From Planctomycetia bacterium (lineage in GTDB: Bacteria; Planctomycetota; Planctomycetia; Gemmatales; Gemmataceae): 33,585 nt of DNA. The position numbers and the translations under genes were made by a program. The notes beneath the pieces are model-generated. The model had not been told where the DNA came from and made no database searches. It saw only the letters and a list, made by a program, of their open reading frames with translations. Of this stretch, positions 1 to 8,394 are shown piece after piece (within the stretch, counting starts at the first letter, position 1; the number at the start of each line of letters is the position of its first letter). The stretch covers positions 1-33,585 of the forward strand of contig SXID01000036.1 in assembly GCA_005772955.1 (NCBI GenBank), given 5' to 3'.

Positions 1-737
1 GAGCCACCGCCCACGCAGGCGTAAACGCGGTCAGGGAGCTTGCCGGCCGCGGTGAGAATCTGCTGGCGGGCCTCGATGCCGATAACAGACTGGAACCAGC
101 TCACCATCTCGGGGAAGGGGTGCGCGCCGCAGGCGGTGCCCAGTACGTAATGCGTGTCGGCCATGTTGGTGGCCCAATCGCGCATGGCCTCGTTGATGGC
201 GTCTTTCAGCGTTTGCTGACCATCCTGCACCGAGATCACCTCGGCGCCGAGGTTCTCCATCCAGAAGACGTTCGGGCGCTGACGGGCGATGTCCACTGCC
301 CCCATGTAGATGCGGCAGCTGAACCCGAACTTCGCGGCCATCGTGGCCGTGGCAAAACCGTGCTGCCCGGCTCCCGTCTCGGCGATCACGCGCGTCTTGC
401 CGAGGCGCTTGGTGAGAAGCCCCTGCCCCATCACGTTATTCAGCTTGTGCGAGCCCGTGTGGTTCAGGTCTTCGCGCTTCAGGAAGATGCGCGCACCACC
501 GGCTTCGCGCGTGAGCCGCTCCGCGAAGTACAACCGCGACGGCCGCCCGACGTAGTCGTTCAAGAGGCGGTGAAACTCGGCGGTGAACGCGGGGTCGGCT
601 TTCGCGGTGCGGTACGCGACGTCGAGTTGTTCGAGCGCGAACATGAGCGTTTCGGGTACGAATCGGCCGCCGAACGCGCCGAACCGCCCGCGAGCGTCGG
701 GAACCCGGGAGACGGGAGAACTTGTCGCAGTAGGCAT
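1..737 (-). CDS. trpB: Tryptophan synthase beta chain (partial, C-terminus outside window)
   Basis: TrpB joins indole and L-serine to make L-tryptophan, using PLP, in the cytoplasmic TrpAB complex. About 245 residues are visible, beginning [20 protein letters not shown]; the following [13 protein letters not shown] stretch is typical of TrpB N-termini. The PLP-lysine segment reads HTGSHKLNN, where most TrpBs have [21 protein letters not shown] follows. The last complete residues at the window edge are ACVGGG, the start of the phosphate-binding glycine loop, so the reading frame is intact up to the edge and the gene continues beyond position 1. The ATG at 735-737 has no Shine-Dalgarno; its leader is one arm of the inverted repeat shared with mutM. 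trpA is not visible and could lie beyond the edge. Confidence 0.95.
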   Translation of the reverse strand, partial: MPTATSSPVSRVPDARGRFGAFGGRFVPETLMFALEQLDVAYRTAKADPAFTAEFHRLLNDYVGRPSRLYFAERLTREAGGARIFLKREDLNHTGSHKLNNVMGQGLLTKRLGKTRVIAETGAGQHGFATATMAAKFGFSCRIYMGAVDIARQRPNVFWMENLGAEVISVQDGQQTLKDAINEAMRDWATNMADTHYVLGTACGAHPFPEMVSWFQSVIGIEARQQILTAAGKLPDRVYACVGGG

Positions 738-741
738 GAAG

Positions 742-870
742 AGATTCACCGCGGTGGGCGCAGAGGAGGGAGAACAACGACGAGATTGATTGTAGCAGCC
801 CGAACGGGGTTCGCGCCGGGTTGCGGATGCGTCATACTCGTGTTGTTCCTCTGCCCCCTGCGGTGAATCT
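742..870. repeat. Inverted repeat forming the leaders of divergent trpB and mutM
   Basis: The left arm (742-784) and right arm (837-870) are imperfect reverse complements. Both contain CCTCTGC followed by GCGGTGAATCT. Read toward each gene, the two leaders are nearly identical and the similarity runs through the start codons: GGTGAATCTCTTCATGCC for trpB and GGTGAATCTGTTCATGCC for mutM. Neither leader has a Shine-Dalgarno. The 52 bp between the arms must hold both promoters, but I see no clear -35/-10 pair there. Confidence 0.8.
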
Positions 871-874
871 GTTC

Positions 875-1756
875 ATGCCCGAACTGCCCGAGGTCGAAAC
901 GGTCGTTCGCGATCTGCGCCCGCTGCTCGCGGGGCGCACCGTCACCGGCGTGCGACACAGCAAGTACAAACTCCGGCGCCCGTGGCTGCCAAAGTGGAAC
1001 ACGAAAGCGACCGGCTCGCACATCGAAGGCGTGCGCCGAAGGGGGAAGTGGATTTTGGTTGACCTCGTTAGCCGCAAACCGAAGGCGAGCGGTTCGCCTA
1101 CCCTGCGCGTTCACCTTGGCATGTCGGGGCAGTTCACGGTCGTGGACGCAAGCTCGCCCGAAGCGGATCACGTTCACGTCGTCTTCGCGCTCGATAACGG
1201 AAACGAACTGCGCCTGCGCGACCCGCGGCGGTTCGGCGCCGCGGAATTTTTTCCTGATCGTGCCGCACTCGAAGCCGAGATGAACACCGAACTCGGACCG
1301 GAACCGTTTGGCCTCGACCCCGATTACTTCCGCACCGCGGTTCGCGGCACATCTCGCAATCTGAAGGCGCTGCTACTCGATCAGAGCGTCGTCGTGGGCG
1401 TCGGCAACATCTACGCGGACGAAGCGTGTTTCCACGCGAAGTTGCACCCGGGCCGCGCGGGGAATCGCGTTACCCTCCCCGAATGCGACGCGCTTCGCGA
1501 AGCCATCGAAGCGGTACTGACAAAGGCCATCGAGTCACGCGGCAGCACTATCCGCGATTACGTCGGCGGGTCGGGCCTGCGCGGCGGCTTTCAGAATGAG
1601 TTTGCGGTGTACGGCCGCACGGACGAACCGTGCCCGACGTGCGGCACCGCGATCAAGTGTGCCCGCTACGCCGGCCGCGCCTCGCACTTCTGCCCGGTGT
1701 GCCAGAAGCGTTCCGTGCGAAGAAAAGCCAAGGCGAAGAGTGTTCAGAAGCCGTAA
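875..1756 (+). CDS. mutM: Formamidopyrimidine-DNA glycosylase (MutM/Fpg)
   Basis: Bifunctional DNA glycosylase/AP lyase that removes 8-oxoguanine and ring-opened purines in base-excision repair. The protein has 293 aa, close to the family's usual length (about 270-290). It begins MPELPEVETVVRDL, where the processed N-terminal Pro is the Schiff-base nucleophile and the following Glu is catalytic. The RRRGKWILV segment carries the conserved Lys. The H2TH region includes GVGNIYADEACF. The C-terminal zinc finger has CPTC and CPVC pairs about 16 residues apart. I chose the ATG at 875 because the protein must start MPELPE; the open frame extends upstream but would displace this N-terminus. It has no Shine-Dalgarno and sits at the end of the inverted-repeat leader. 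Its stop is 38 bp before the kinase gene. Confidence 0.96.
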   Translation: MPELPEVETVVRDLRPLLAGRTVTGVRHSKYKLRRPWLPKWNTKATGSHIEGVRRRGKWILVDLVSRKPKASGSPTLRVHLGMSGQFTVVDASSPEADHVHVVFALDNGNELRLRDPRRFGAAEFFPDRAALEAEMNTELGPEPFGLDPDYFRTAVRGTSRNLKALLLDQSVVVGVGNIYADEACFHAKLHPGRAGNRVTLPECDALREAIEAVLTKAIESRGSTIRDYVGGSGLRGGFQNEFAVYGRTDEPCPTCGTAIKCARYAGRASHFCPVCQKRSVRRKAKAKSVQKP

Positions 1757-1794
1757 TCTGGTGTCTTCTCTGCGACCTCCGCGGTGACCACGTC
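1757..1794 (+). repeat. Third copy of the CTCTGCG/GCGGTGA leader repeat
   Basis: The 38 bp between mutM and the histidine kinase contain CTTCTCTGCGACCTCCGCGG followed by TGACCACGTCATG. This is the same CTCTGCG-xCCTCCG-CGGTGA heptamer series that leads into trpB and mutM, here as a single arm. It ends at the kinase start codon and again replaces a Shine-Dalgarno sequence. Confidence 0.65.
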
Positions 1795-3444
1795 ATGTCC
1801 TACAAAGCGTTCAAGCGGCTGGTCGGCGAAACGAGCCTGGAGCGGAAGTGCCGCTGGCTGCTCGGGGCCGGCGTGCTCATCCTCATGACCGGCAGTTTCA
1901 TGGTCTATGCGAAGCAGACCGAAGACCTCGCATACGAACAACTCGAAACGACTGGCCGCGCGCTGCTCTCGCCCATCGTTGCGCGGCTGCACGTCAAGGG
2001 CGAGCAGTTCCAGGCTGTGGACGAGTTCCAGAAGTTGACCGAGGAGAACTGGCCTGCGACGCTCAAGGGGTACAACTACAAGGTCATCAAGCCGGACACG
2101 AAAGACCCCGACTACCAACCCACCAGCGACGACCTCACCGCCGTTCACCGCATTCAGAACGACCCGACCCGCAACGAAGAGACGCGACAGGCACCCAAGG
2201 AAAACGCCTACTACTACTACGGAGCGATCCGCGCCGGGAACTCGTGCGTGAACTGCCACAGAGACCCAGCCAAGGTCGGCGAGAAGCTCACACGCCCCGA
2301 TTTGAAGCAGGGCGAAGTGATGGCGGTCGTGCGCATCCGGCTCTCGACGCAGTCTATCGAAGAAGGCTTTCACACAAACCGCGCGGTGCTGTTCTCCTTT
2401 GCGATTGGCACGTCGCTCCTCATCATCGCGGGCAGTTACCTCATCATCCGCTACGTGATCGTGAAGCCGGTGAAGCACCTCAAGGAAGTCTCCGAAGCGA
2501 TCGCGAGCGGCGAACTGAACATCCGCAGCGAGATTCAAACCGGGGACGAGTTTGAAGACCTGTCGCACGCGTTCAACCGGATGCTCCGCAACCTCACGAA
2601 CATTCAGGAGCGGAACAAAAAATTAATCGCGGACCTCGACCGGAAGGTAGACGAACTCGCGCGTGTGAACCTGGCGCTCTTCGAGGGCAACCGGCTCAAA
2701 AGCGAGTTCCTTTCCACGATGAGCCACGAACTGCGAGATCCGCTCAACAGCATCATCGGGTTCAGCGAGGTACTGATCGCGGCCGATAATCTGACCGAGA
2801 AGCAGCACCGTTACGCCGGCAACATCATGACGAACGGTCAGCGACTCACGGCGCTCATTAACGACATCCTGGAACTTGCGAAACTCGAAGCCGGCAAGAC
2901 GCGGTTACATCCTGAACAACTCAACATCGCGCAAGCGTGCGAACATGCCGCCGCGCTCATCCGCCCACAGGCTGAGAAGAAGAACATCGACGTGAAAGTG
3001 GTTGCGGATCTGAACGCACCACCCACACGCCAGGACGCGGGGAAGGTTCACCAGATCATCACGAACTTGTTGTCGAATGCGGTGAAGTTCACGCCGGAGG
3101 GCGGACGCGTCACGATCAAGGCCGCGACCGACGGCACCGACCTCGTGTTCACCGTGTCGGACACCGGCGTCGGGATCGCGCCTGAAGAACAAGACCTGAT
3201 TTTCGAGAAGTTCCGGCAGGCCGCGAACCCGATGACCCGCGAGCAGGGCGGCACCGGCCTTGGCCTTTCCATCGTGCGCGAGTTGGCGAAGTTGCTTGGC
3301 GGCGACGTGACCGTTCACAGCGAACTTGGTCGCGGCAGCACGTTCACGGTGCGGATCGCGGCGCGCCTCGCAGACGAACCGCTGTTGGGGTTCGAGCTAA
3401 GCGAAGAAACGCCCGCGGCGCGCCCAGAGAGCGTCGCGGGGTGA
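1795..3444 (+). CDS. Membrane sensor histidine kinase with c-type haem (DUF3365) sensor domain
   Basis: 549 aa. One membrane helix lies at about 21-39 and a second at about 198-222. The segment between them is a DUF3365/Tll0287-like sensor with a c-type haem motif, CVNCH, at 151-155, so it probably senses redox state or a diatomic gas outside the inner membrane. After helix 2 come a HAMP domain, a coiled linker, HisKA with the phospho-accepting His at about 311 (SHELRDPLN) and a HATPase_c domain with the N-box NLLSNAVKFT, DTGVGIA and GGTGLGLSIV. The residue after ELR is Asp where Thr is usual. That position belongs to the ExxT/N motif used for phosphatase activity, so phosphatase function may be weak (inference). 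No response regulator lies next to it, so it is an orphan kinase. The ATG at 1795 follows the repeat leader; an upstream in-frame extension into mutM is implausible. Confidence 0.9.
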   Translation: MSYKAFKRLVGETSLERKCRWLLGAGVLILMTGSFMVYAKQTEDLAYEQLETTGRALLSPIVARLHVKGEQFQAVDEFQKLTEENWPATLKGYNYKVIKPDTKDPDYQPTSDDLTAVHRIQNDPTRNEETRQAPKENAYYYYGAIRAGNSCVNCHRDPAKVGEKLTRPDLKQGEVMAVVRIRLSTQSIEEGFHTNRAVLFSFAIGTSLLIIAGSYLIIRYVIVKPVKHLKEVSEAIASGELNIRSEIQTGDEFEDLSHAFNRMLRNLTNIQERNKKLIADLDRKVDELARVNLALFEGNRLKSEFLSTMSHELRDPLNSIIGFSEVLIAADNLTEKQHRYAGNIMTNGQRLTALINDILELAKLEAGKTRLHPEQLNIAQACEHAAALIRPQAEKKNIDVKVVADLNAPPTRQDAGKVHQIITNLLSNAVKFTPEGGRVTIKAATDGTDLVFTVSDTGVGIAPEEQDLIFEKFRQAANPMTREQGGTGLGLSIVRELAKLLGGDVTVHSELGRGSTFTVRIAARLADEPLLGFELSEETPAARPESVAG

Positions 3445-3473
3445 GGATGTACATCCCGGAAACACCAATGGGA

Positions 3474-4421
<948 letters not shown>

Positions 4422-4474
4422 GTGTGCTCCCGTCAGTGGCGCGAGCGAGCAGAACCGGCTCTATCTCGATAGTA

Positions 4475-4489
4475 CGAGCGGGGGGCGTG
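4475..4489. repeat. Half-arm resembling the palindrome inside the SNF2 gene
   Basis: GAGCGGGGGGCGTGA in the 223-bp gap between cysE and the YXWXGXW gene matches, with one difference, GAGCGGGGGGCGTAA in both arms of the palindrome at 31184-31266. No second arm is visible here. It may be a decayed copy or chance in GC-rich DNA. I see nothing else recognisable in this gap. Confidence 0.3.
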
Positions 4490-4644
4490 AAGCGGCAACG
4501 ACACCAGATGTACTGTCGGGTCTTGGCGCGGATGAGTTCACACAAACTGCTTGCCGGAAATGTCACAAGACGCGGCACCACTCGGCGGCGCGTGCTTGTG
4601 CAAGCAGCAGACGGTCGCAATCGTTCGGGCACAGTTGTTGTCGC

Positions 4645-6843
4645 TCACTGCGGCTTCTTCGCCGGCTTGCCCATCGGCGCTGGCGGCTTCGGCGCTGGCG
4701 GCTGAATGATCTTCACCGGCGGCGCGGCGGGGACCACTGCAGCCGGGCGCGGTTGCACGGGTGCAGGTTGCGGCTTCGGCGGAATGACCACAGGCGCGAC
4801 CACCGGCTTGGGCTGCGGTTGCACGACTGGTGGCTGAATGACCGGTGGCTTCGGCTGTACCGGCGGCGCCGTTGGCGGATTCACCTTTGGCGGCACCGGC
4901 GCAGGCACGATCGGTTTCGGGTCCACCTTGGGCGCAACGGGGGGCACCACGATCGGCTTCGGATCAACCTTCGGCGTCACCGGCGGTTGGACCGGCGGCT
5001 TCGGATCAACCTTCGGCGTCACCGGCGGTTGGACCGGCGGCTTCGGATCAACCTTCGGCGCGACGACGGGCGGATTCACCTTCGGCGTCACCGGCGGTTG
5101 GACCGGCGGCTTCGGGTCCACCTTCGGCGCGACGACGGGCGGATTCACCTTCGGCGTCACCGGCGGCAGCACCGGCGGCTTGGGATCAACCTTCGGCGGG
5201 TCGATCTTCGCGCCGGGGCTGGTATTCGCCCGCAGCGGGTTTGGCGGCGGCGCCTTGGTTTCGTCGGTCGCTACGCGAGCCCGTTGCGCTGCAACCTTTG
5301 GCACATCCAGTTTGATCGTCTGCGGCTGAACCGCGACCTTCGGCGCGCCTGGCACCGCGATCGGCTTGGGCTGGTTCACCACTGCGGTTTCGAGCTTGTT
5401 CCGTTGCGTGCCCACGTCGCGAAGTTGCCCCGCCGCGACACTCTCGGCGCGCCGGCGATCCGCACTCACCGCCTCGAACTTCGTCCGCTGAAGATCCGGC
5501 GCGACCTTCAACGGGGCGACCATCGCCACGTTCGACACGTCGCGGTTAGCCACCATCGGGGTGCCGTTCACCACCGTGATGTTGTTCGTCACGTTGGTAA
5601 CGTTCGTTCGCGTTATGTTGTTGAGGGTCGTGTTCTGCTGCACGAGCGTGGTTGGTGGGCGCACCACGGTGCCGCTGTAGCGGCCTGCGTACAGGTCGTT
5701 CACGCCGCCGTGCCATCGCGGGCTGTTGCGGTACTGGACCGAGTAGTAACTCCACAGTGGGTCGTAACCCCAGGTGCGGCCTGTGCTGAACCCGATGCTG
5801 AACCCGTTGCGGCCCACGGTCCCGCACCACGCGGAGTACCCGCGATCGACGTACCGGTTGTCGAAGTAGTCGCCGAAGTAGTAGTGCCCGTGCCCGCGGC
5901 GCACGAAGAGCGCACCAGTCATGCACGGCTCGCTCACGACATACACCGGGGTGTAGACGAAGCCGCGTCGCGTGTAGACGGCGGGCGCGAATACGACCGG
6001 CGCGAACAATACGCCTCGGTGGGCGAGCGTGTAGTCCCAGTAGCCGTCGCTGAACACGTATCCGGCTGGCGTCCAGTGATAGTGGGCCGGCACCCACACC
6101 CAGTCGCGACGGTGTTCGATCCACACGCCCGGGCGCCACAGGTACTTACCGCGCCACACCCACGAACCCGGCACGTACACGCTTGTGGCGTTCGGCGCGC
6201 CGACCGTCGGCCCGATCTCGATCGACTGCGGCGGTTGCGGCAGGTACTCGATTTCCGGCTGCACCTGCGGTTGCAAAGGCTGTTGCGGTTGTTGGGGGGC
6301 GAGCTCCTGCCAGAAGCCGGGAACGTACTGCCAGCCGCCCTTCACCTCGCGCCACGAGCCGGGAGCCCACACGCGGCCCGGAGGAGGCTGGCGCCAGAAC
6401 CCGCTCACCCAGATGAACTGGTTGTTCTCTTCGTCCCAGCTCCAGTAGCCGGGGAGCCACTGAACGTTGTCGCCTTCCGGCTTCTGATCCGGCGGCAGTT
6501 CCTCGATTGGTTCGGGGGGTTGCTTCGCGACGACGGGCGACGCGACCGGGGCTTCCGCGGTGGACGCGAACGCCTCGTGAACCGGTCCCTTCGCGAGGAC
6601 TTCGATCCCCTCGCCCTGCGCTGGCTGAGCCGGTTGCGCGGGCTGTGCCGGATATCCCGGTTGACCTGGCAACGGGAGCGGAATCGGTTGAGGCTGGACC
6701 GGCGGCACCGGAGGCACCGGCGGCTGGCCGGGCGCCACAAGCGGAATCGGTTCCTGGGCGGGCGCCGTGTTAATGGCAGCGAGCGTGAACACCAGCGAGC
6801 CGAACACGCCGAGGGGCAGCACCTTCCGCATTCGTTCGGTCAT
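4645..6843 (-). CDS. Secreted YXWXGXW-repeat protein with long Pro/Lys repeat tail
   Basis: 732 aa. It begins MTERMRKVLPLGVFGSLVFT and has a signal peptide ending near PAQEP, followed by a Pro/Gln-rich stretch. The core has several Trp/Tyr/Gly repeats of YXWXGXW type: WLPGYWSWDE, WVSGFWRQPPPG, WAPGSW, YVPGFWQ, YVPGSWVW, WRPGVWIE and WVWVPAHYHWTPAGYV. A Tyr/Arg-rich region (HYYFGDYFDNRY) and an Asn/Thr-rich segment follow. The last third is tandem PKVDPKPPVxPPVT repeats ending in KPAKKPQ. The family is common in planctomycetes and its function is unknown; a cell-surface or wall-associated role is an inference. The ATG at 6841-6843 is supported by GAGGT 8 nt upstream; a TTG at 6864 would place that site inside the gene. 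The opposite strand is also open for 857 codons, a compositional shadow. Confidence 0.85.
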   Translation of the reverse strand: MTERMRKVLPLGVFGSLVFTLAAINTAPAQEPIPLVAPGQPPVPPVPPVQPQPIPLPLPGQPGYPAQPAQPAQPAQGEGIEVLAKGPVHEAFASTAEAPVASPVVAKQPPEPIEELPPDQKPEGDNVQWLPGYWSWDEENNQFIWVSGFWRQPPPGRVWAPGSWREVKGGWQYVPGFWQELAPQQPQQPLQPQVQPEIEYLPQPPQSIEIGPTVGAPNATSVYVPGSWVWRGKYLWRPGVWIEHRRDWVWVPAHYHWTPAGYVFSDGYWDYTLAHRGVLFAPVVFAPAVYTRRGFVYTPVYVVSEPCMTGALFVRRGHGHYYFGDYFDNRYVDRGYSAWCGTVGRNGFSIGFSTGRTWGYDPLWSYYSVQYRNSPRWHGGVNDLYAGRYSGTVVRPPTTLVQQNTTLNNITRTNVTNVTNNITVVNGTPMVANRDVSNVAMVAPLKVAPDLQRTKFEAVSADRRRAESVAAGQLRDVGTQRNKLETAVVNQPKPIAVPGAPKVAVQPQTIKLDVPKVAAQRARVATDETKAPPPNPLRANTSPGAKIDPPKVDPKPPVLPPVTPKVNPPVVAPKVDPKPPVQPPVTPKVNPPVVAPKVDPKPPVQPPVTPKVDPKPPVQPPVTPKVDPKPIVVPPVAPKVDPKPIVPAPVPPKVNPPTAPPVQPKPPVIQPPVVQPQPKPVVAPVVIPPKPQPAPVQPRPAAVVPAAPPVKIIQPPAPKPPAPMGKPAKKPQ
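4905..5205. repeat. Nested coding tandem repeat (42-bp and 69-bp units)
   Basis: Within the tail of the YXWXGXW gene, a 42-bp unit encoding KPPVQPPVTPKVDP and a 69-bp unit that adds a PKVNPPVVA segment alternate with very few base differences. Examples are at about 4968-5050 (short units) and 5048-5200 (long units). The near identity at the DNA level suggests recent expansion by slippage or unequal crossing-over. It is a protein repeat and not a CRISPR array. Confidence 0.8.
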
Positions 6844-7015
6844 GATTGTGTACCTCGAAAACAATGGCGTGATCGCTTATGACCCGACAGGAAACGCGAC
6901 AGCGTGCGGAACTTGCGCAGGGCATCCAGCCCACAATAAAGGATACCACCTCACGCGTAGCGATGTAACGCGAACCGCGAGTTGGGAAAAGGGAAAGTTT
7001 GGGCGTGTTGCGCCG

Positions 7016-8218
7016 TCACTCTCCCACCGTCACCATCGCCTTGTGTGCGTCGGGAATGAGGAGCACGGTGCCACCGGTGTTGATGAGACGCTGCGCTTCC
7101 GATGCCGTGCGAATCGGTGTGGTGAACAGCTCTTCTGCGACGTTGTCGGGATAGCCGCTCGCGAAGAACACACTCGCAGACCTTGCCGCGTACACCCACA
7201 GCGCCGCCGCGGCCCAATCGTCGGGCTTCTCGCGTGCGAGTAACCTCTTCGCACCGGTCGGGCCATCGAGCTTGCGGAGCAGTTCGGCCCCCGGTCCGAG
7301 GTCGGGTGCGGCGGTGGTCAGCAGCGCGATGCGCCCGCCTTTCTTCACGGCGCGCGCCGCGGTCGCGGCAGCCTTCGCGAGATCAGCGAATGTGATGTTC
7401 GCGGGGTCGCCACTCACGGACGCGATCACGGTGTCGGCTTCCGCGTCGATGGTGCCGCGCCAGCGCGCATCTTGTCTGCGAATGCCTTCCGCACCACTGT
7501 CGAACAGACCCGCGACCACTTCCTGAACGCTGTCACCTTCGCCCTCGATCACCTGGATCAGGAACGGCGTGCCGAGCAGGTACGCGACTTCCGCGGCTTC
7601 GCTTTCGCGGTTGCCGTCGGGCGCGGAAGACTTGAACTCGCCCAGCAACGCGGCCTGCGTTTCCTCGTTCGAGAGGGACGGGAAGAGCATATTCTCCGCG
7701 CCCGCGTAGCCGCAGTGCGGATCGTAACGGCGTCCGGCGAGCACGACGGTGAAGTCCGCTTCGACCACGGTGCGGTTGAGGTACACGCGGCGTTCGCCCT
7801 TCGTGGTCGCGAGGTACATGAGCTTAGGCGCGGTGGCCGGGTCGTGCGTCTCGGCGGTCACGTCCTCGAACTCGTCTGGCAATTCCTCGATCCACGTCTG
7901 CGGCTCGCCTGGCGGCGAAACGACCGTGACCGCGGCCGGAGCGATGCCTGCGGTGCCGACGTGCCGCAGCACTTCCGCGAGCATCTCCGTAAGGTACGGC
8001 AGTCGCGGGTCGATCACGATTGCAACACGATCATCCGGCGTGAGCGCGCGCCGGAGCGATTCAAAGTTGAACGGTTTCTCCAGTGCGGCGCGAACGAGTT
8101 CCGCTGCTGACACGGTCGGCGGAGCGTATTCGGCGCGCGGGAACGCGATTACACGATCGGCGGGCACCGTTAGCCGCCACGGTTGCGATCCGACAATCAA
8201 TTCCGTCGTTTCTGGCAT
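7016..8218 (-). CDS. LarA-like (DUF2088) protein, probably not a canonical lactate racemase
   Basis: 400 aa. The overall plan matches the nickel-pincer lactate racemase (LarA) superfamily: an N-terminal Rossmann-type half (PDDRVAIVIDPRLPYLTEML) and a segment DPHCGYAGAENMLFPSLS that aligns with the LarA region PHxxAGxSGGRKxILPG. The lysine that carries the nickel-pincer cofactor in LarA corresponds here to Asn176. The N-terminal catalytic-histidine segment reads VVSPPGEPQTW with no His, and no His follows within about 35 residues of Asn176. His168 is retained. It may have another substrate chemistry or no racemase activity. The ATG at 8216-8218 has GAGGG 6 nt upstream. It is 172 bp upstream of the YXWXGXW gene on the same strand. 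No larB, larC or larE is visible. Confidence 0.72.
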   Translation of the reverse strand: MPETTELIVGSQPWRLTVPADRVIAFPRAEYAPPTVSAAELVRAALEKPFNFESLRRALTPDDRVAIVIDPRLPYLTEMLAEVLRHVGTAGIAPAAVTVVSPPGEPQTWIEELPDEFEDVTAETHDPATAPKLMYLATTKGERRVYLNRTVVEADFTVVLAGRRYDPHCGYAGAENMLFPSLSNEETQAALLGEFKSSAPDGNRESEAAEVAYLLGTPFLIQVIEGEGDSVQEVVAGLFDSGAEGIRRQDARWRGTIDAEADTVIASVSGDPANITFADLAKAAATAARAVKKGGRIALLTTAAPDLGPGAELLRKLDGPTGAKRLLAREKPDDWAAAALWVYAARSASVFFASGYPDNVAEELFTTPIRTASEAQRLINTGGTVLLIPDAHKAMVTVGE

Positions 8219-8394
8219 GAAGATCCCTCAAGCGGTGTCCCGCATTCACGAATTATACGCGGACCGTCGCGCTTGCTGCGGTCGTTGTCGCGGGCGTAGA
8301 ATGCGGCAGGTGAAATGGGAAAGAGTGGCTTCGCGCGGCTCCCTCTAGTATTTGAGGGTGGGAACCGGTGCGGAGGTTCGCCGGGAGGTTCGTT

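Noticed and set aside
3445-3456. Perfect 12-nt palindrome GGATGTACATCC between the kinase and cysE
   Set aside because: It is short and single, with no loop or U-tract, and can occur by chance; it could be an operator but nothing supports this.
4905-5205. Regular repeats that could suggest a CRISPR array
   Set aside because: The units are contiguous, in frame and translate to Pro/Lys repeats. There are no unique spacers and no cas genes.
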